DNA of 64,000 nt from Chamaecyparis obtusa (Eukaryota; Streptophyta; Pinopsida; Cupressales; Cupressaceae), in NCBI GenBank assembly GCA_027943335.1, contig BSBK01006021.1, positions 2,038,501-2,102,500 on the forward strand, read 5' to 3'. Below the pieces are notes generated by a model, which was given only the letters and a program-made list of their open reading frames with translations, was not told where the DNA came from and searched no databases. This document shows positions 37,172-49,880 of the stretch, one piece after another (the first letter of the stretch is position 1; each line of letters starts with the position of its first letter). The position numbers and the translations under genes are program-made.

Positions 37172-38016
37172 TGTAGACATGGAAAATTGGCAAAGGCTTA
37201 AATCAATCAAAAGGTGCATCAAATCATCAAAATAGCACTAAAAATCGATAAATAGAACAAAAGGCAATTCAAATCAAAGGAAAATTCAATTAAATGATTA
37301 AATGATTAAATAAGGCTTGAAAAGGGGAAAAACACTAAGAAATTGATTAAATTCAATTAATGACATAGTTGTTGAAATGAAAAATCAAAATGAACCTCTT
37401 ACCCTTCATGGCTAAATTTAATTACTTTAATTAATTAATAAATAAGAAATTCCCTCAACAAAGGAAAAAGGAGACAAAATGGACACAAATCACTCACTTT
37501 TGTTGAAATGGTCCAGCCTTTTGAAACCATTTAAATGTTTGTCCCCCCATTTAGAGACAAAGCAAAGCCAATTGACCTTACCCAAGCCTAACCATGGTTA
37601 TCTCACTCTACCCCCTACCCTTGGGAAAATCTTATAAATAGAAGGCATTTTGAGGCATTATCGATCCACTCCATATCTTTGAATTGCAGCAAAGCTCTTG
37701 CAATTTGCATCCACACCACTCACTTAGCATTTTCATTGATATTTTAGCTTAAATTGTTGATCATTTTAGAGATTTTCTTATCAAATAGAGCTAGAATTTG
37801 ATAATTAGATCTATTTTGCATATCATTCTTAGTTCAATTCTCATAATTAGAGTGTCACTAGTGAGGATTTGCAGCTGAGAGCCTCATTTACCACTTCAAT
37901 TTAGAGAACCATGAGATATTTAGATTAATTGTGTATTATTTAGATTAGTTTGCTTTGAATAGTGTAAATTCTCTTTAAATCTTGTTATTTCATGAAGGTG
38001 TAATCACTCACACACA
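37172..38016 (+). repeat. 5' LTR of the gypsy element
   Basis: TG...CA ends, 845 bp. TATAAATA at 37,633-37,640 is a good promoter TATA box, placing the transcript start near 37,665. Confidence 0.95.
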
Positions 38017-38018
38017 AA

Positions 38019-38036
38019 TGGCGCCCACCGTGGGGC
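38019..38036 (+). promoter_or_regulatory. Primer binding site of the gypsy element
   Basis: TGGCGCCCACCGTGGGGC starts 2 nt after the 5' LTR. Position and the TGG start fit a tRNA primer site. I did not assign the tRNA. Confidence 0.75.
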
Positions 38037-38129
38037 CCTAGGCCTCAAATTTATCAAAATTTCCACGTTATTTGCAAATTTAGGCTAGAATTGCATGATT
38101 TTGCTCACTGTTTGCAGGTTACAGGAAAG

Positions 38130-38825
38130 AAATCATGCCTACCAGTAAAGAAATCACGCCTACAGTAAAGAGATGTCGCTCGCGGAAATTTAGATGTCGC
38201 CTGGAGTCTGAACGCTCACGCTTCTTACCAGCAGAGTCACGCTTCTGGATAAAGAAATCACGCCTGCGGACATCAGATTATCGCCTTCTGCACAAAGATA
38301 TGATGCCTTTAGCCATTTGGATGTCGCCTACAATGAATTAAAAGCCGCGTTCGACGAATTAGTTCACGCCTGGTGTAAAGGGAGTTTGCCACACTTTGCT
38401 TTTTATTTGTCGCTCTTATTATTTTAAATGTCGCTTTCATTTAATAAGATGTCGCTTAGCTGAATTACTTTGTCGCTTTTGGATAAATAGTTTGCGCTTT
38501 CATTTAATTTGATATCGCACGTAATCACTTTAATCTCGCTTGAGCCCCTTTTGGTGACGCTCGCGGTTAAAGTAATCACGTCTTTGTTAAATTAGATATC
38601 ACCTTTGGTAAAAGAAATGTCGCCTGGTATAGCATCTATTTTCTGTTAGTGTAATTGCTGTTGTCACCTGTAATAAAGATTTCACGCTTTTGATAAATTT
38701 AATATCGCGCTTGTCTATTTTAATCTCGCTTGAGCCCCTTTTGGTGACGCTCGCGGTTAAAGTAGTCACGCCTTTGTTAAATTTAATCTCGCCTGTAGTC
38801 TGGACAATGTCGCCTGACAGTATTT
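38130..38825 (+). repeat. Degenerate short repeats in the gypsy leader (TCACGCCT / ATGTCGCTT)
   Basis: More than 20 copies of a loose 8-10 bp core (TCACGCCT, ATGTCGCCT, TGTCGCTTT, ATCTCGCTT) recur roughly every 20-40 bp. A longer piece containing TGAGCCCCTTTTGGTGACGC occurs twice, near 38,540 and 38,730. The stretch is non-coding and unusually CpG-rich for this window. Confidence 0.75.
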
Positions 38826-40187
38826 TCACTATTTTGTCAAAATAAAGACTGTATGCTAACTTTACTGTCATTTTTTTTGTCTCAGGAGCATGGTCTGTCA
38901 TAAGAAAGTGCAAAAACCAGAGAGAAGATACAACTTAGAAGAGAAATTGATCTCTAAGAGGATAAGGAAAGAAAACCGGGTACATTCTACCTTTGTTCTC
39001 AATAATAATTTAGAGAAAGAAGTAGAATTGCATGCCAAATATATTGCTGTTGTAGATGCTTACAAACGAAAATATGTCTCATTGAATTGGGAATTTAGTC
39101 CTTAAATTTGTAAGAATTTTGCAAGTATTTTGGTAAAAAAAAATCAAAAGCATAATCAATTACATCATTTTTAGCTTTGATTTTGGTTTCCCCTCACTTT
39201 GTTTGTATTGTGCTGACTAACTTGTTGGTGGAGGGAACATTTTGCCAAGGTAAGAGAAGGATTTGGAGAGAAAACAAAAATCTACTACTTAAAAATGCGC
39301 CTAGCCTTTGCTAGCATCGTTTGAGGTATTTTTCTCATCAAGCTTGCACTTCCCTTAAATTGTGGCATTTTCAAAGTTCAAAAACATAGTTTAATCATAA
39401 AAGGAAAAAAATAAACACTTCAATTCTAAGAACCCCTTTGTCACGGGGTTGAAAAAGAACCAATTTGATTGTGAGTGTTTGGGATAAGGGAAAAGCAATA
39501 GGGATATGCTCTTCACTCTTTGAGTGAATCAAATTCCCAAACTTGCTCTACCAAATCCATTTTTCATGCTTTTTCAATGAATATGTTTAAAACTTAGTGG
39601 GCTCACCTCCCGAGATTGCCTTAGAAGGGCCGGTGAGAGGGACAGCCCAAAGTGGGATACACTTGCTTTTGCCGCGAGAATCCGACCCACTATAAAATGA
39701 AACGCGGGTATCCTTAATGGGGTACACGACAAAAGGATTTTAGCTCTTTCGAACTTCCTCTAGTAGTCCTAACGGATTGCGCAAAATCATGCTTTTGTGC
39801 GTGTGGGAAGCCCCTTAACATAGTTGGGGGATGAAAAGCTAAGATCTCTTTTGAACGGAAAACTTACTACATAACGGTAAAATAGCAAAACTACCTATTA
39901 GAGCCATGTTTACGAACCAATTATGTGCTAGGTAGATTGTGTGGAAGCTATTCTTGTGTTAAACCTGTGAAAACGTTCAAAAATATACACATTAGAGCAT
40001 TCTAGGGATATGATACCCAATTGATGTGTGTGTTGAGATTGTTTTTATTTTCAAACAAGATATTCCAAAGTTATTGATCAAAACACCATTAAAATTTTAA
40101 ACCATTTAAAATTGATCAAAAACTTTTACCTTATTCCAAAAATAGCTTATCAAGAGAAGAAAGTCAACATACCCTTAAAGTTTGTTC
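38826..40187 (+). other. Rest of the gypsy 5' leader
   Basis: About 1.4 kb between the repeat block and the gag start. Short frames occur, but none has a recognisable domain. A long untranslated leader is usual in Tat-type elements. Confidence 0.6.
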
Positions 40188-43100
40188 ATGCCTGTTATTA
40201 CAAGGTCATTCTCTATAAGGAAAGCATTACAAACAGACGGGACCTACAACGGAGAAGAGCTCCCATTTCCAAAGAACACTTTCATTACTTCACGAGTGAC
40301 TGAAAATCCCACTAAGGCAAAGGACATTAACAACATGTTTAGTGGTACCCTAGGAAATATCGATCCCACTAACCAAGGGAACAACATGAATGGGGGCATA
40401 GATCCCAATAACAACCAAGGGAACAACATGAATGGAGGTATGGATCTTAACAACAATCAAGGAAATTCTAATAATGGAGGAAGAGACCCTAATTCTCAAG
40501 AGGCAAATTCACAAGGCAACAACTTATTGCCTCCTCATAATACAAACTTACCCCCAACTGCAGAAGAAGCCACGATTGAAAGAGCATTAGAGGCAAGACA
40601 ATGTCCTTATTTCATAGAACTAATGAAAAAGACCATGCTTATGGATAAAGAAAAACACTTCATGGACTTAATACAAACGGGGGTAAAGCTACCTAAAGAT
40701 TTTGACATAGAACAATTAAAGCCCAAGGAAATAGAAGACCCTATGGAAGCAATGAGGAAACAATTCAAGGCATTACAAATGGAAATTGACAATTTGAAAC
40801 AAAATGGGGCTCCTAAGCCTTTCTCTATTGAAACATTATGTCCTTTTCCATTCGATAAGAGTTTGGTCATGGTGCCTTTTCCCATTAATGTAACATTTCC
40901 TAAATATGAGAGATATGAAGGAACATCTGACCCACATGATCATCTTCGGGGGTTTTGTGCATTGAGTCTTGAATTCATGCATGAATCAACCTATTTAATG
41001 AGACTATTCCCAAGAAGCTTGGGAGGAACAGCCATGGATTGGTTTTCAAAACTACCATCGGGCATAAAATCCTTTGAAGAGTTAGCATCTAAATTCGTGA
41101 CTCATTACTCTTATAACATCAAACATGAGGTCACCATGATAACGTTATGTAACACGAAGCAACAAGATGGAGAAGCCTTTCTCACATTCTTGCAAAGATG
41201 GAGGACTGCATTTGCTAGATATCCAAGAAGTGTACCGGAGAAAGAAAAAATGGATATCTTTATTAACGGTTTGAGAAGCGAGCTGAATTATAGACTAAGG
41301 ATGCAATGTCCCAAAACCTTTCAAGATCTAATTGATAATGGAATTACAACGGAAGAAGTGTTGATTAAGAGTGGAGAGTTGAAATTGCACAAGGAAAATA
41401 AGAATAACTCTAACTCCAACAACAACAATACCAACAATAACAACAATCCAAATAAAAGTTGGTACAACAACAATAGCCGTTATGCTGCAAGGAATAACAA
41501 CAAAGGTATTGTTAATGATGGTGTAGTGAAATCCAGCAACTTGAAGGTGATTCCATTTGCCCTTACAAAGACACCAAATCAAGTGAATAATGCTAATCAA
41601 GCATATAATGCACCTTCCAACAACAACAACAATGCCAATAAGAATAATCAAGGAAACAAAGATCAAAACAGCAAGTATGATAAGTATTTGAAACCCACTC
41701 CTGCAAGACACTTTACACCCTTGGGAGAATCACTTGAAACGGCATTAAAGACTCTCATAGCTAACAATGTTATTACATTACCCGCCATTAAACCTTATGA
41801 ACCAGACCACAAGCCGGGTTGGTGGGATGCTAAGCATCATTGTGAATATCATAGGATTCGGGGGCACCCTACAAATGAATGTTTACAATTAAAGAATGTG
41901 GTGCAAGACTTGATAGATAATAACATAATCACTGTTGATGGACCCCAAAATAATGAAGATCATACGGCCTTCAAACAACCTTTTTACAAACATGATAAAG
42001 GTGAGTCATCAAATGGCAAGAAACAAAGCGCCAATAATCTCAACTTTGCGCCATCATATGATCATATTGTTAATGCTATCATCATTAATGAACAACCTCA
42101 AAAGGAAGCAACAAATGTCATTACAAGAGGGCAGAATTCTAGAATGACTTTACAAGGGATAGTCCCTCAAAACACCAATATCCCACCATCCAACATTGTG
42201 GTCAAACAATCTCCTACAGCAGCAAGACCTTATAGTTTGGTAGACCAATTGCAACGTACTCCAGCACAAATCTCAATCTTAGAGTTATTGAAGTTGTCAC
42301 CAAATCATAAAGAGATTTTGGAAAAAGCTTTGGAAGAAACACATGTTTCTACTACCTTAGGGGAAGAAAAGTTTCAAAATATGGTAGGACATCTTGTGGC
42401 TCCTCATTGTCTTTCATTTTCAGATCAAGATGACATGTCTATAACTCATCCTCAAAATTTTCCATTACATATAGAGGTTTTGATCGAAAGGCATAGAGTC
42501 AAAAGAGCCCTTATTGATGGAGGGGCTGGCCTTAACATATGCACATTGAGTCTTGTAAAATCCCTAGGTTTATCCGAGTCTTGCATTGACCCTACAAAGA
42601 AAATCACCATAAAAGCTTATGATGAGGCTGAAAGAGCTTCTAAAGGCATGATTGTGTTGCCCATCCAAGTGGGACCAGTTAAGAAGGAAACCAAATGTCA
42701 AGTGTTGGACATGAAATTGACCTATAACATTTTATTGGGAAGACCTTGGATTCATGAGATGCAAGCTGTCCCCTCCACATACCACCAATGCATCAAGTTC
42801 CCATACATGGGTGAAGAAATCACAATTGGAGGAGACTCAAATCCATTTCAATATTGTAATGCACTCAAACCCTTGCATGAATTATACATTCCACATAATC
42901 ATGAAGGAGTTGTTCCAAGAATCACCAATGAAGATGCACAAAATCCTCTTCAAGCTAGCTCAACTACATCAACTAAGGGCAAGGAAAAAGTGAGCTACGA
43001 GGGTCCAAATGTGATGGAAAGTCCATGTGTGGCACCTAAATTGGAAACAGTGATCTACAAACCTACTAAAGAGGAAAAAGAACAAGCTAAAGCAGATCAT

Positions 43101-46100
43101 TACCAATACATGAGTGAGATGATGAACAAATTTGACAAAAAATGCAAGATTAGTTCAAAAGGGGTAGGAGAATATTCAGTTTCTCTATTTGACATGCCCA
43201 TGTCTCCTAAATCACATGGAAAACCCTCAAAAGAACATCTTCCACATAAGTATAATTCTTATTTTGTGAGGGAAGATAGCAAAGCAACATGGGATAAGGA
43301 AGAGGATGATGTCCTTCAATGGCTTTATCATGATGAGGATGGTACCCTAGACACTCCCATGGAAAGAATTCAGCATGTTAATATACAAACAGAACAATAT
43401 GGGAAAGGATTTGATATTATGCAAAAGATGGGATACAAAGGAAGAGGACCCCTAGGCCAAAGAAATAGAGGATTATTAGAACCTATTGAACCTGTTTGGA
43501 GGGCAAGTCATGAAAAATCCGGGGTAGGTTTTCAACATAAGGGAGAAAGTTCAAGTCCAATGCATGATTTTCATCCTCAAATAAATGCATTAGAATCCGA
43601 AGGAGATAGTGATGATTCTAGGGATTATGAATGGGATACTTTATCAGATGAGTCATGTCAAGATAAAGAAGTCATTGCTATACATACTTATGCAAAAATC
43701 CCAAAACAAGATGCTCCAATTAATGAAGAATCTTCTATTCAAAGGCTTAATATAGAACAAGCATCTAGTAGTGGAGCATGGATAGAAACATTTTGGACAC
43801 CTTCAGAGGAGGGAAATTCAAACGTTAGTTTTAACCCGCTTGTGGCTTTTCCCACATTGTTTCCCGTAGAGGTCGACGAGGATTCAAGCGAAGGGGACTT
43901 TGACCCTGCTTCCATGGATCATCTTGAGGAAGCCCACATCATAGACCTAAACGATACAATGTATGAACCCTCAAACGAAGTCATGTCCATAAATCCTATT
44001 GATGATACCTTACCCAATAATTCCTTAATTTTGATACATCCAGACCTTATTGATTGGGATCAAACTGAACCACATGACTTACTTTACTTCCCAAATGACC
44101 AAGCCACAAACCAATACCTCAATGCGGTTGAACCCTCTTTCACCAACGAACTCAATACGGACATGATGACAACAGCAAGGGTCCAATCTCTTAGTCAAAA
44201 AAAAGAAAAAAAAATAAAAAATAAAAAAATGAAAAGTTCTATTGGTGAAAACCCAACTGTGGCACCCTTAGAACCAAAAACAATGAAAATAAAAGACGTT
44301 TCTTTTGGTGAAAACCCAACTGTGGCACCATTAGAAGAGAGATTGGATACTTTGCCTGAACATGAAGAAGAACGGTCATCTATTCTTATAGAACCAACAG
44401 AAAAAGTTAACATTGGCACGGAACTAGAGCCAAAGGTTGTACACTTGGCTGCATCACTTACATCTATTGAAAGAGAGGACTTTATCAAATTCTTCCAAGA
44501 ACAACAAGTAAATTTTGCATGGTCATATGCTGATATGCCTGGATTGGATCCTGATTTCATAATGCATCATCTGAATGTTAGACCCGGAGTTAAACCTGTG
44601 AAGCAAAAACTAAGGAAAATGCACCCACATGTGGCTCTTCTAGTCAAGGCAGAATTGGAAAAATTGTTAAAGGTGGGATTCATAAGAACAATAGCATATG
44701 CTGATTGGATCTCTAACATTGTGCCAGTTACTAAACATGATAAATCTATCCGTGTGTGTACGGATTTCAGAGATTTAAACCTTGCATGTCCCAAAGATGA
44801 CTTCCCATTGCCAAGCATTGATACCATAGTGGATTTGACAGCAGGTCACGCAATGTACTCATTAATGGATGGATTTAGTGGCTACAACCAAATCAAGATT
44901 GCTCCCGAAGACCAAGAAAAGACAGCATTTACTTGCCCTCGGGGTACCTTTTGTTGGAATGTTATGCCCTTCGGTTTAAAAAATGCTAGAGCTACATATC
45001 AAAGGGCCATGACAACTATTTTCCATGACATGATGCATACTTTTTTAGAAGATTATGTGGATGACATTCTAGCAAAATCCCACAATAGAGAAGAGCATTT
45101 ACAAATCCTAAGAAAAATATTCATTCGGTTAGAACAATTCAAAGTTAGACTAAACCCAAAGAAGTGTGCCTTTGGTGTCTAATCCGGCAAGTTATTGGGT
45201 TATATAGTGTTAGCAAAAGGCATTGAAGTTGATCCTGAAAAAGTACAAGCAATTCTAGAAATGGAGATTCCAAGAAATATTAGCCAAATGAGGTCACTCC
45301 AAGGAAAGATTCAATCAATAAGGAGATTTATCTCTCAATTAGCAGAAAAGTGTCACTCCTTCACCAGATTGTTACACAAGGACACTACATTTATGTGGGA
45401 TGAGGAATGTGATAAGGCCTTTGCTACTTTGAAGACTTATTTGATAAACCCACCTATCCTTATGTCACCTATCAAAGGTAAAGAACTGTTGTTATACATA
45501 TCAGCCACAGAAAGGTCTCTAGGCATATTGTTGGCACAAGAAGATGAGCAAGGAAAAGAAAGGGCAATCTACTATCTTAGTAGAACCTTAATAAAATATG
45601 AACTCAATTATTCATTCATGGAAAGAGCATGTCTAGCAGTGGTTTTTGCATCTCAAAAACTAAGACATTATATGTTGATGCATAAGATCAAATTAATTGC
45701 CAAGATTGATCCTCTCAAGTACCTACTAAGTAAAACTGCCTTAACAGGTAGAATAGCAAAATGGGTCATGATCCTAAGTGAATTTGACATTGAATATGTT
45801 GATAGAAGAGCAATTAAAGGACAAGTGATAGCAGATCACTTAGCAGATAACCCAATGGAGTCTACACAAACCATGCAAATTGAATTTCCAGATGCAGAAA
45901 TTGTCAACATAGAAGCAAAGACATGGAAGTTATATTTTGATGGATCTTACACACAAGGAGGTTCTGGAGCAGGTATATTATTGGTTACTCCTCAAGGATA
46001 CACCATTCCAAAGTCTTATAAACTCTTATTTCCATGCACCAATAATATAGCGGAATATGAGGCATTAGTCATTGGCATCAAAATGGCTTTAGAATGGAGT

Positions 46101-47675
46101 ATTGCAGAATTACAAGTGTATGGAGATTCCCAACTCATAATCAATCAGGTTAATAATGAATACAATACCAAGGACATAACATTGATGAAATATAAAACCT
46201 TGATTGATGGATGGAAGAAGTACTTTGCTTTGATCACATTTGAACAAATTCCAAGAGAAAAGAATAGAGCAGCAGATGCCATGGCTACCTTGGCTTCATT
46301 GTTACAAAAACCAGATCAAAATGAGAAGTATGAGTTCTTGGTGGAAGAGTTGGTAAAACCGGCATTTAACCTTCCTGACACCCAAATTGTTGCTCTTTTA
46401 CATGGACATGACTCTCCTTGGTATGGACCCATCTATACTTACCTTAAAGACCAAGTACTCCCCATAGACCAAACTCGTGCCCAAAAACGTAACTTCATAT
46501 GCCAAGCCGCCCGTTACCTAATCCTTTCAGACACATTGTATCGTAAGGGTCTTGATGGGACGTTACTTAGATGTCTAGAGGAAGAAGAGTCTAAGTTAGC
46601 TTTACGCGAGGTCCACAAAGGCATTTGCGGGTCACACTCAAGCGGTTTTAATCTAGCTAAGAAAATCCTTCGTCTAGGGTACTTTTGGACAACATTAGAA
46701 AAGGATGCTTGTCAATTTGTGAAGACATGCAACAAATGTCAATATCATGGTAATATGATACATGCACCGGCTCAAGAATTACACCCATTCATTACACCAT
46801 GGCCTTTTTATCAATGGGGTTTTGACTTGATTGGGATCATATATCCTCCATCTTCAAACGGACACAAGTATATCATCACAGCAACAGAATACTTCACCAA
46901 ATGGGTGGAAGCAGTTCCATTAATAACAGCAACCGGCAAACAAATTTCAATGTTCATTTTGAACCACATAATTTGCCGCTATGGTATTCCACATGCCATT
47001 ATCACGGATAATGGGAAACAATTCAAAAATCAGGATATTGATGAACTTTGCATGACATTTCACATTACACATCATTCATCATCCATTTATTATCCACAAG
47101 GCAATGGACAAGCTGAGGCAACAAACAAAAATATCCTCAAAATATTAAAAAGATCAGTTAACAAATCAGGAAGAGATTGGCACGTGCAAATAAATCCCGC
47201 ACTATGGGCTTACAGAACTAGTATCAGAACACCTACAGGAGCTACCCCATTCTCTTTAGTCTATGGAACTGAAGCAGTTCTACCATTAGAAGTTGAAATT
47301 CCATCTCTACGGGTTTCATTAAGAGGATTGATCACTGATGAGGATTATAGGATTGCCAGACTACAACAATTGGAATTGTTAGAGGAACATCAGACTCAAG
47401 CTTATGAGCATTTAAAAGGTTATCAAAATAGGATTGCACACAATTACAACAAACACATCAAACCAAGAACTTTTCAAGTAGGAGACTTGGTACTAAGAGA
47501 AAATCCCAAAAATCAAGTTGAAAGGGAAAAGAAGGGAAAGTGGGAAGCTAATTGGATAGGCCCATTTGTGATAGCATCATCCTTTGGAACTGGAACATAT
47601 AAGTTATCAGATTGTAATGGTGAAGAATTACAAGAACCCATAAATAGCATTCATTTGAAGAGATTCTACACCTAA
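40188..47675 (+). pseudogene. gag-pol polyprotein of the Tat-lineage gypsy element, one internal stop
   Basis: A single frame of about 2495 codons is interrupted only by TAA at 45,180-45,182. Domains by residue: Asn-rich N-terminal repeats (about 45-110); capsid-like gag (about 236-390); Asn-rich linker; zinc-finger-like C-x2-H-x4-H-x4-C (CEYHRIRGHPTNEC, about 551); protease ALIDGGAGLN (about 773); G-patch-like segment GYKGRGPLGQRNRG (about 1080-1105); duplicated GENPTVAPLE linker; reverse transcriptase with YVDD (about 1621). After the stop come the RT end and RNase H, a second RNase H (LYFDGSYTQGG, YGDSQ, 45.92-46.31 kb), then integrase with HHCC zinc finger and D-D-E core (ITDNG, YYPQGNGQAE). 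The first ATG is 40,188; the frame opens at 40,182 with TTG. The stop lies just after YVDD and would remove RNase H and integrase unless suppressed. Confidence 0.95.
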
Positions 47676-49004
47676 AACAGATGAAAGAGTATAAAGAGTA
47701 TCAGATGAGAGAGCATCATAATTATTGTACATAATTGAAAATGGAAAATACCAAAAACATTTGAAAATGGAAAATACCAAAAACATTTGAAAATGGAAAA
47801 TCCAAAAACATTGGAAAAGAAGAAAGATCAAAAACAGTGGAAAATTGAGCCTGAAGAAAGCAAAAACATGTGAAAAACTATCTCTTGGTGAAAACCTAGC
47901 AAATAGGCGCCAAGTTGATAATGAAAAACAAGAAAAAAAAAAAAAGAAAAAAAATGAAAAAAATGAAAAAAGAGAAAAAGTGCCTTGGTGAAAACCTAGC
48001 AAATAGGCGCCTTGGTAGCAAAAAAAAAAAGAGAATACCCAAAAGTGAAAACTTGGTAACAAGCGCTTTTGGTTCCCTTAAGTCATTTCCTTCCTAGTCA
48101 CATGTGTATATAATGCATCTCATCATCCCATTTGTCTAAACCTTCATTGCATCCCATTTGTTTAAAGACATGAGAAAAATTTGAATGACATACCGGAGGA
48201 CCATCGGTCGCTCTCCGACTGAACCGGTGCGCTCTCTCAAACCGATGCTCGCGATGTGGGACCACCATCGTCTCCAAAAGGCTAAAATCAGAGCTCAAAT
48301 CTCAAAAAGGAATGGTGCAAATGAATAGTAAAATGAGGGGTTTTACCCTATTTAAGGTGAAATTGGTTCTCATAAACATTTAAAAAAATGCACTTTGAAC
48401 CTATCATAGGACATTTTCATTAATCGGGGCATAAATCAAACTTGATTATTTCTTTCAAACGGTATCAGAAATCAAAACATATTCCAACTACTTCAAAATC
48501 TTTCAAATCAAGGACTCAATATGTTTTATTTCTGAGGGGGCATCAGAGTATCAAATGGGCATCACGTCAAAAACATTTATCAGTGGGGCATATCATATCA
48601 TATCAGTATCATATCATAGCAGTATCATATCATATCAAGTATCATATCATAGCAATATCATATCAAGATATCAGTATCATATCATATCATATCGTTATCA
48701 TATCAGGAGGCAAATCAATTGCATATCAGTTTCATATCAAATCAGTCATCATATCAAACCTATCAACATATCAGCAATCAGTTAACCCAGGACCTTTATC
48801 AGTAAACCCAGGACCTTTATCAGTGAACCCAGGACCTATCATCATATCAGGACCCATATCATATCAGAGGCACATCATCATCATCAGGAAGTATATCAAT
48901 CAGAACGACCAGAGGCATATCAGAACCAGGACCAGAATCAGATCATCATACTAAGGGAATCTTTGAATCGGTGTTCTTCGCACATCGACTCAAAGAGGGG
49001 CATT
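47676..49004 (+). repeat. 3' non-coding region of the gypsy element with several tandem repeats
   Basis: GAAAATGGAAAATACCAAAA occurs about three times (47,738-47,815). GTGAAAACCTAGCAAATAGG occurs twice (47,888 and 47,989). A long block of TATCATATCA-type repeats runs from 48,588 to 48,780. CAGTAAACCCAGGACCTTT recurs three times (48,780-48,838). Tandem repeats between pol and 3' LTR are known in Tat/Ogre elements. Open frames here (up to 170 codons) only reflect the repeats. Confidence 0.85.
48991..49004 (+). promoter_or_regulatory. Polypurine tract of the gypsy element
   Basis: CAAAGAGGGGCATT directly precedes the 3' LTR. The AAAGAGGGG part is the likely second-strand primer. Confidence 0.8.
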
Positions 49005-49857
49005 TGTAGACATGGAAAATTGGCAAAGGCTTAAATCAATCAAAAGGTGCATCAAATCATCAAAATAGCACTAAAAATCGATAAATAGAACAAAAGGCAA
49101 TTCAAATCAAAGGAAAATTCAATTAAATGATTAAATGATTAAATGATTAAATAAGGCTTGAAAAGGGGAAAAACACTAAGAAATTGATTAAATTCAATTA
49201 ATGACATAGTTGTTGAAATGAAAAATCAAAATGAACCTCTTACCCTTCATGGCTAAATTTAATTACTTTAATTAATTAATAAATAAGAAATTCCCTCAAC
49301 AAAGGAAAAAGGAGACAAAATGGACACAAATCACTCACTTTTGTTGAAATGGTCCAGCCTTTTGAAACCATTTAAATGTTTGTCCCCCCATTTAGAGACA
49401 AAGCAAAGCCAATTGACCTTACCCAAGCCTAACCATGGTTATCTCACTCTACCCCCTACCCTTGGGAAAATCTTATAAATAGAAGGCATTTTGAGGCATT
49501 ATCGATCCACTCCATATCTTTGAATTGCAGCAAAGCTCTTGCAATTTGCATCCACACCACTCACTTAGCATTTTCATTGATATTTTAGCTTAAATTGTTG
49601 ATCATTTTAGAGATTTTCTTATCAAATAGAGCTAGAATTTGATAATTAGATCTATTTTGCATATCATTCTTAGTTCAATTCTCATAATTAGAGTGTCACT
49701 AGTGAGGATTTGCAGCTGAGAGCCTCATTTACCACTTCAATTTAGAGAACCATGAGATATTTAGATTAATTGTGCATTATTTAGATTAGTTTGCTTTGAA
49801 TAGTGTAAATTCTCTTTAAATCTTGTTATTTCATGAAGGTGTAATCACTCACACACA
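49005..49857 (+). repeat. 3' LTR of the gypsy element
   Basis: 853 bp, nearly identical to the 5' LTR, with one extra AAATGATT unit. The TATA box is at 49,474-49,481. Confidence 0.95.
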
Positions 49858-49866
49858 GAACCTGGT

Positions 49867-49878
49867 GCTCTGATACCA
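49867..49878 (-). promoter_or_regulatory. Initiator tRNA-Met primer binding site of the long-LTR element
   Basis: On the minus strand TGGTATCAGAGC follows the end of the LTR (at 49,881) after two bases. This is the classic plant primer site for initiator methionine tRNA. It fixes the minus orientation of the host element. Confidence 0.9.
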
Positions 49879-49880
49879 AG

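Larger units (their letters stand above)
37172..49857 (+). mobile_element. Complete Ty3/gypsy retrotransposon, Tat lineage, 12.7 kb, very young
   Basis: LTRs at 37,172-38,016 (845 bp) and 49,005-49,857 (853 bp) start TGTAGACATGG and end CACACACA. The 5-bp target duplication GAACC lies at 37,167-37,171 and 49,858-49,862. The LTRs differ by one 8-bp repeat unit (AAATGATT) and, as far as I could compare, a single base (37,93x T versus 49,77x C). A candidate primer binding site, gag-pol, 3' repeats and a polypurine tract follow in normal order. A second, archaeal-type RNase H after the usual one is the hallmark of Tat elements. Only one stop codon interrupts gag-pol. Confidence 0.96.

Noticed and set aside
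40244..44827. Several minus-strand frames of 70-127 codons inside gag-pol
   Set aside because: They are antisense shadows of an unambiguous coding frame, with compositions that mirror its Asn-rich repeats.
48588..48780. CRISPR-like appearance of regularly repeated TATCATATCA
   Set aside because: The units are contiguous or irregular, with no constant repeat and variable spacer structure, and the sequence is a plant retrotransposon.
48442..48954. 170-codon frame rich in Ile, Ser, Tyr and His
   Set aside because: It is translation of the TATCA tandem repeats in the gypsy 3' region, and is therefore low complexity.
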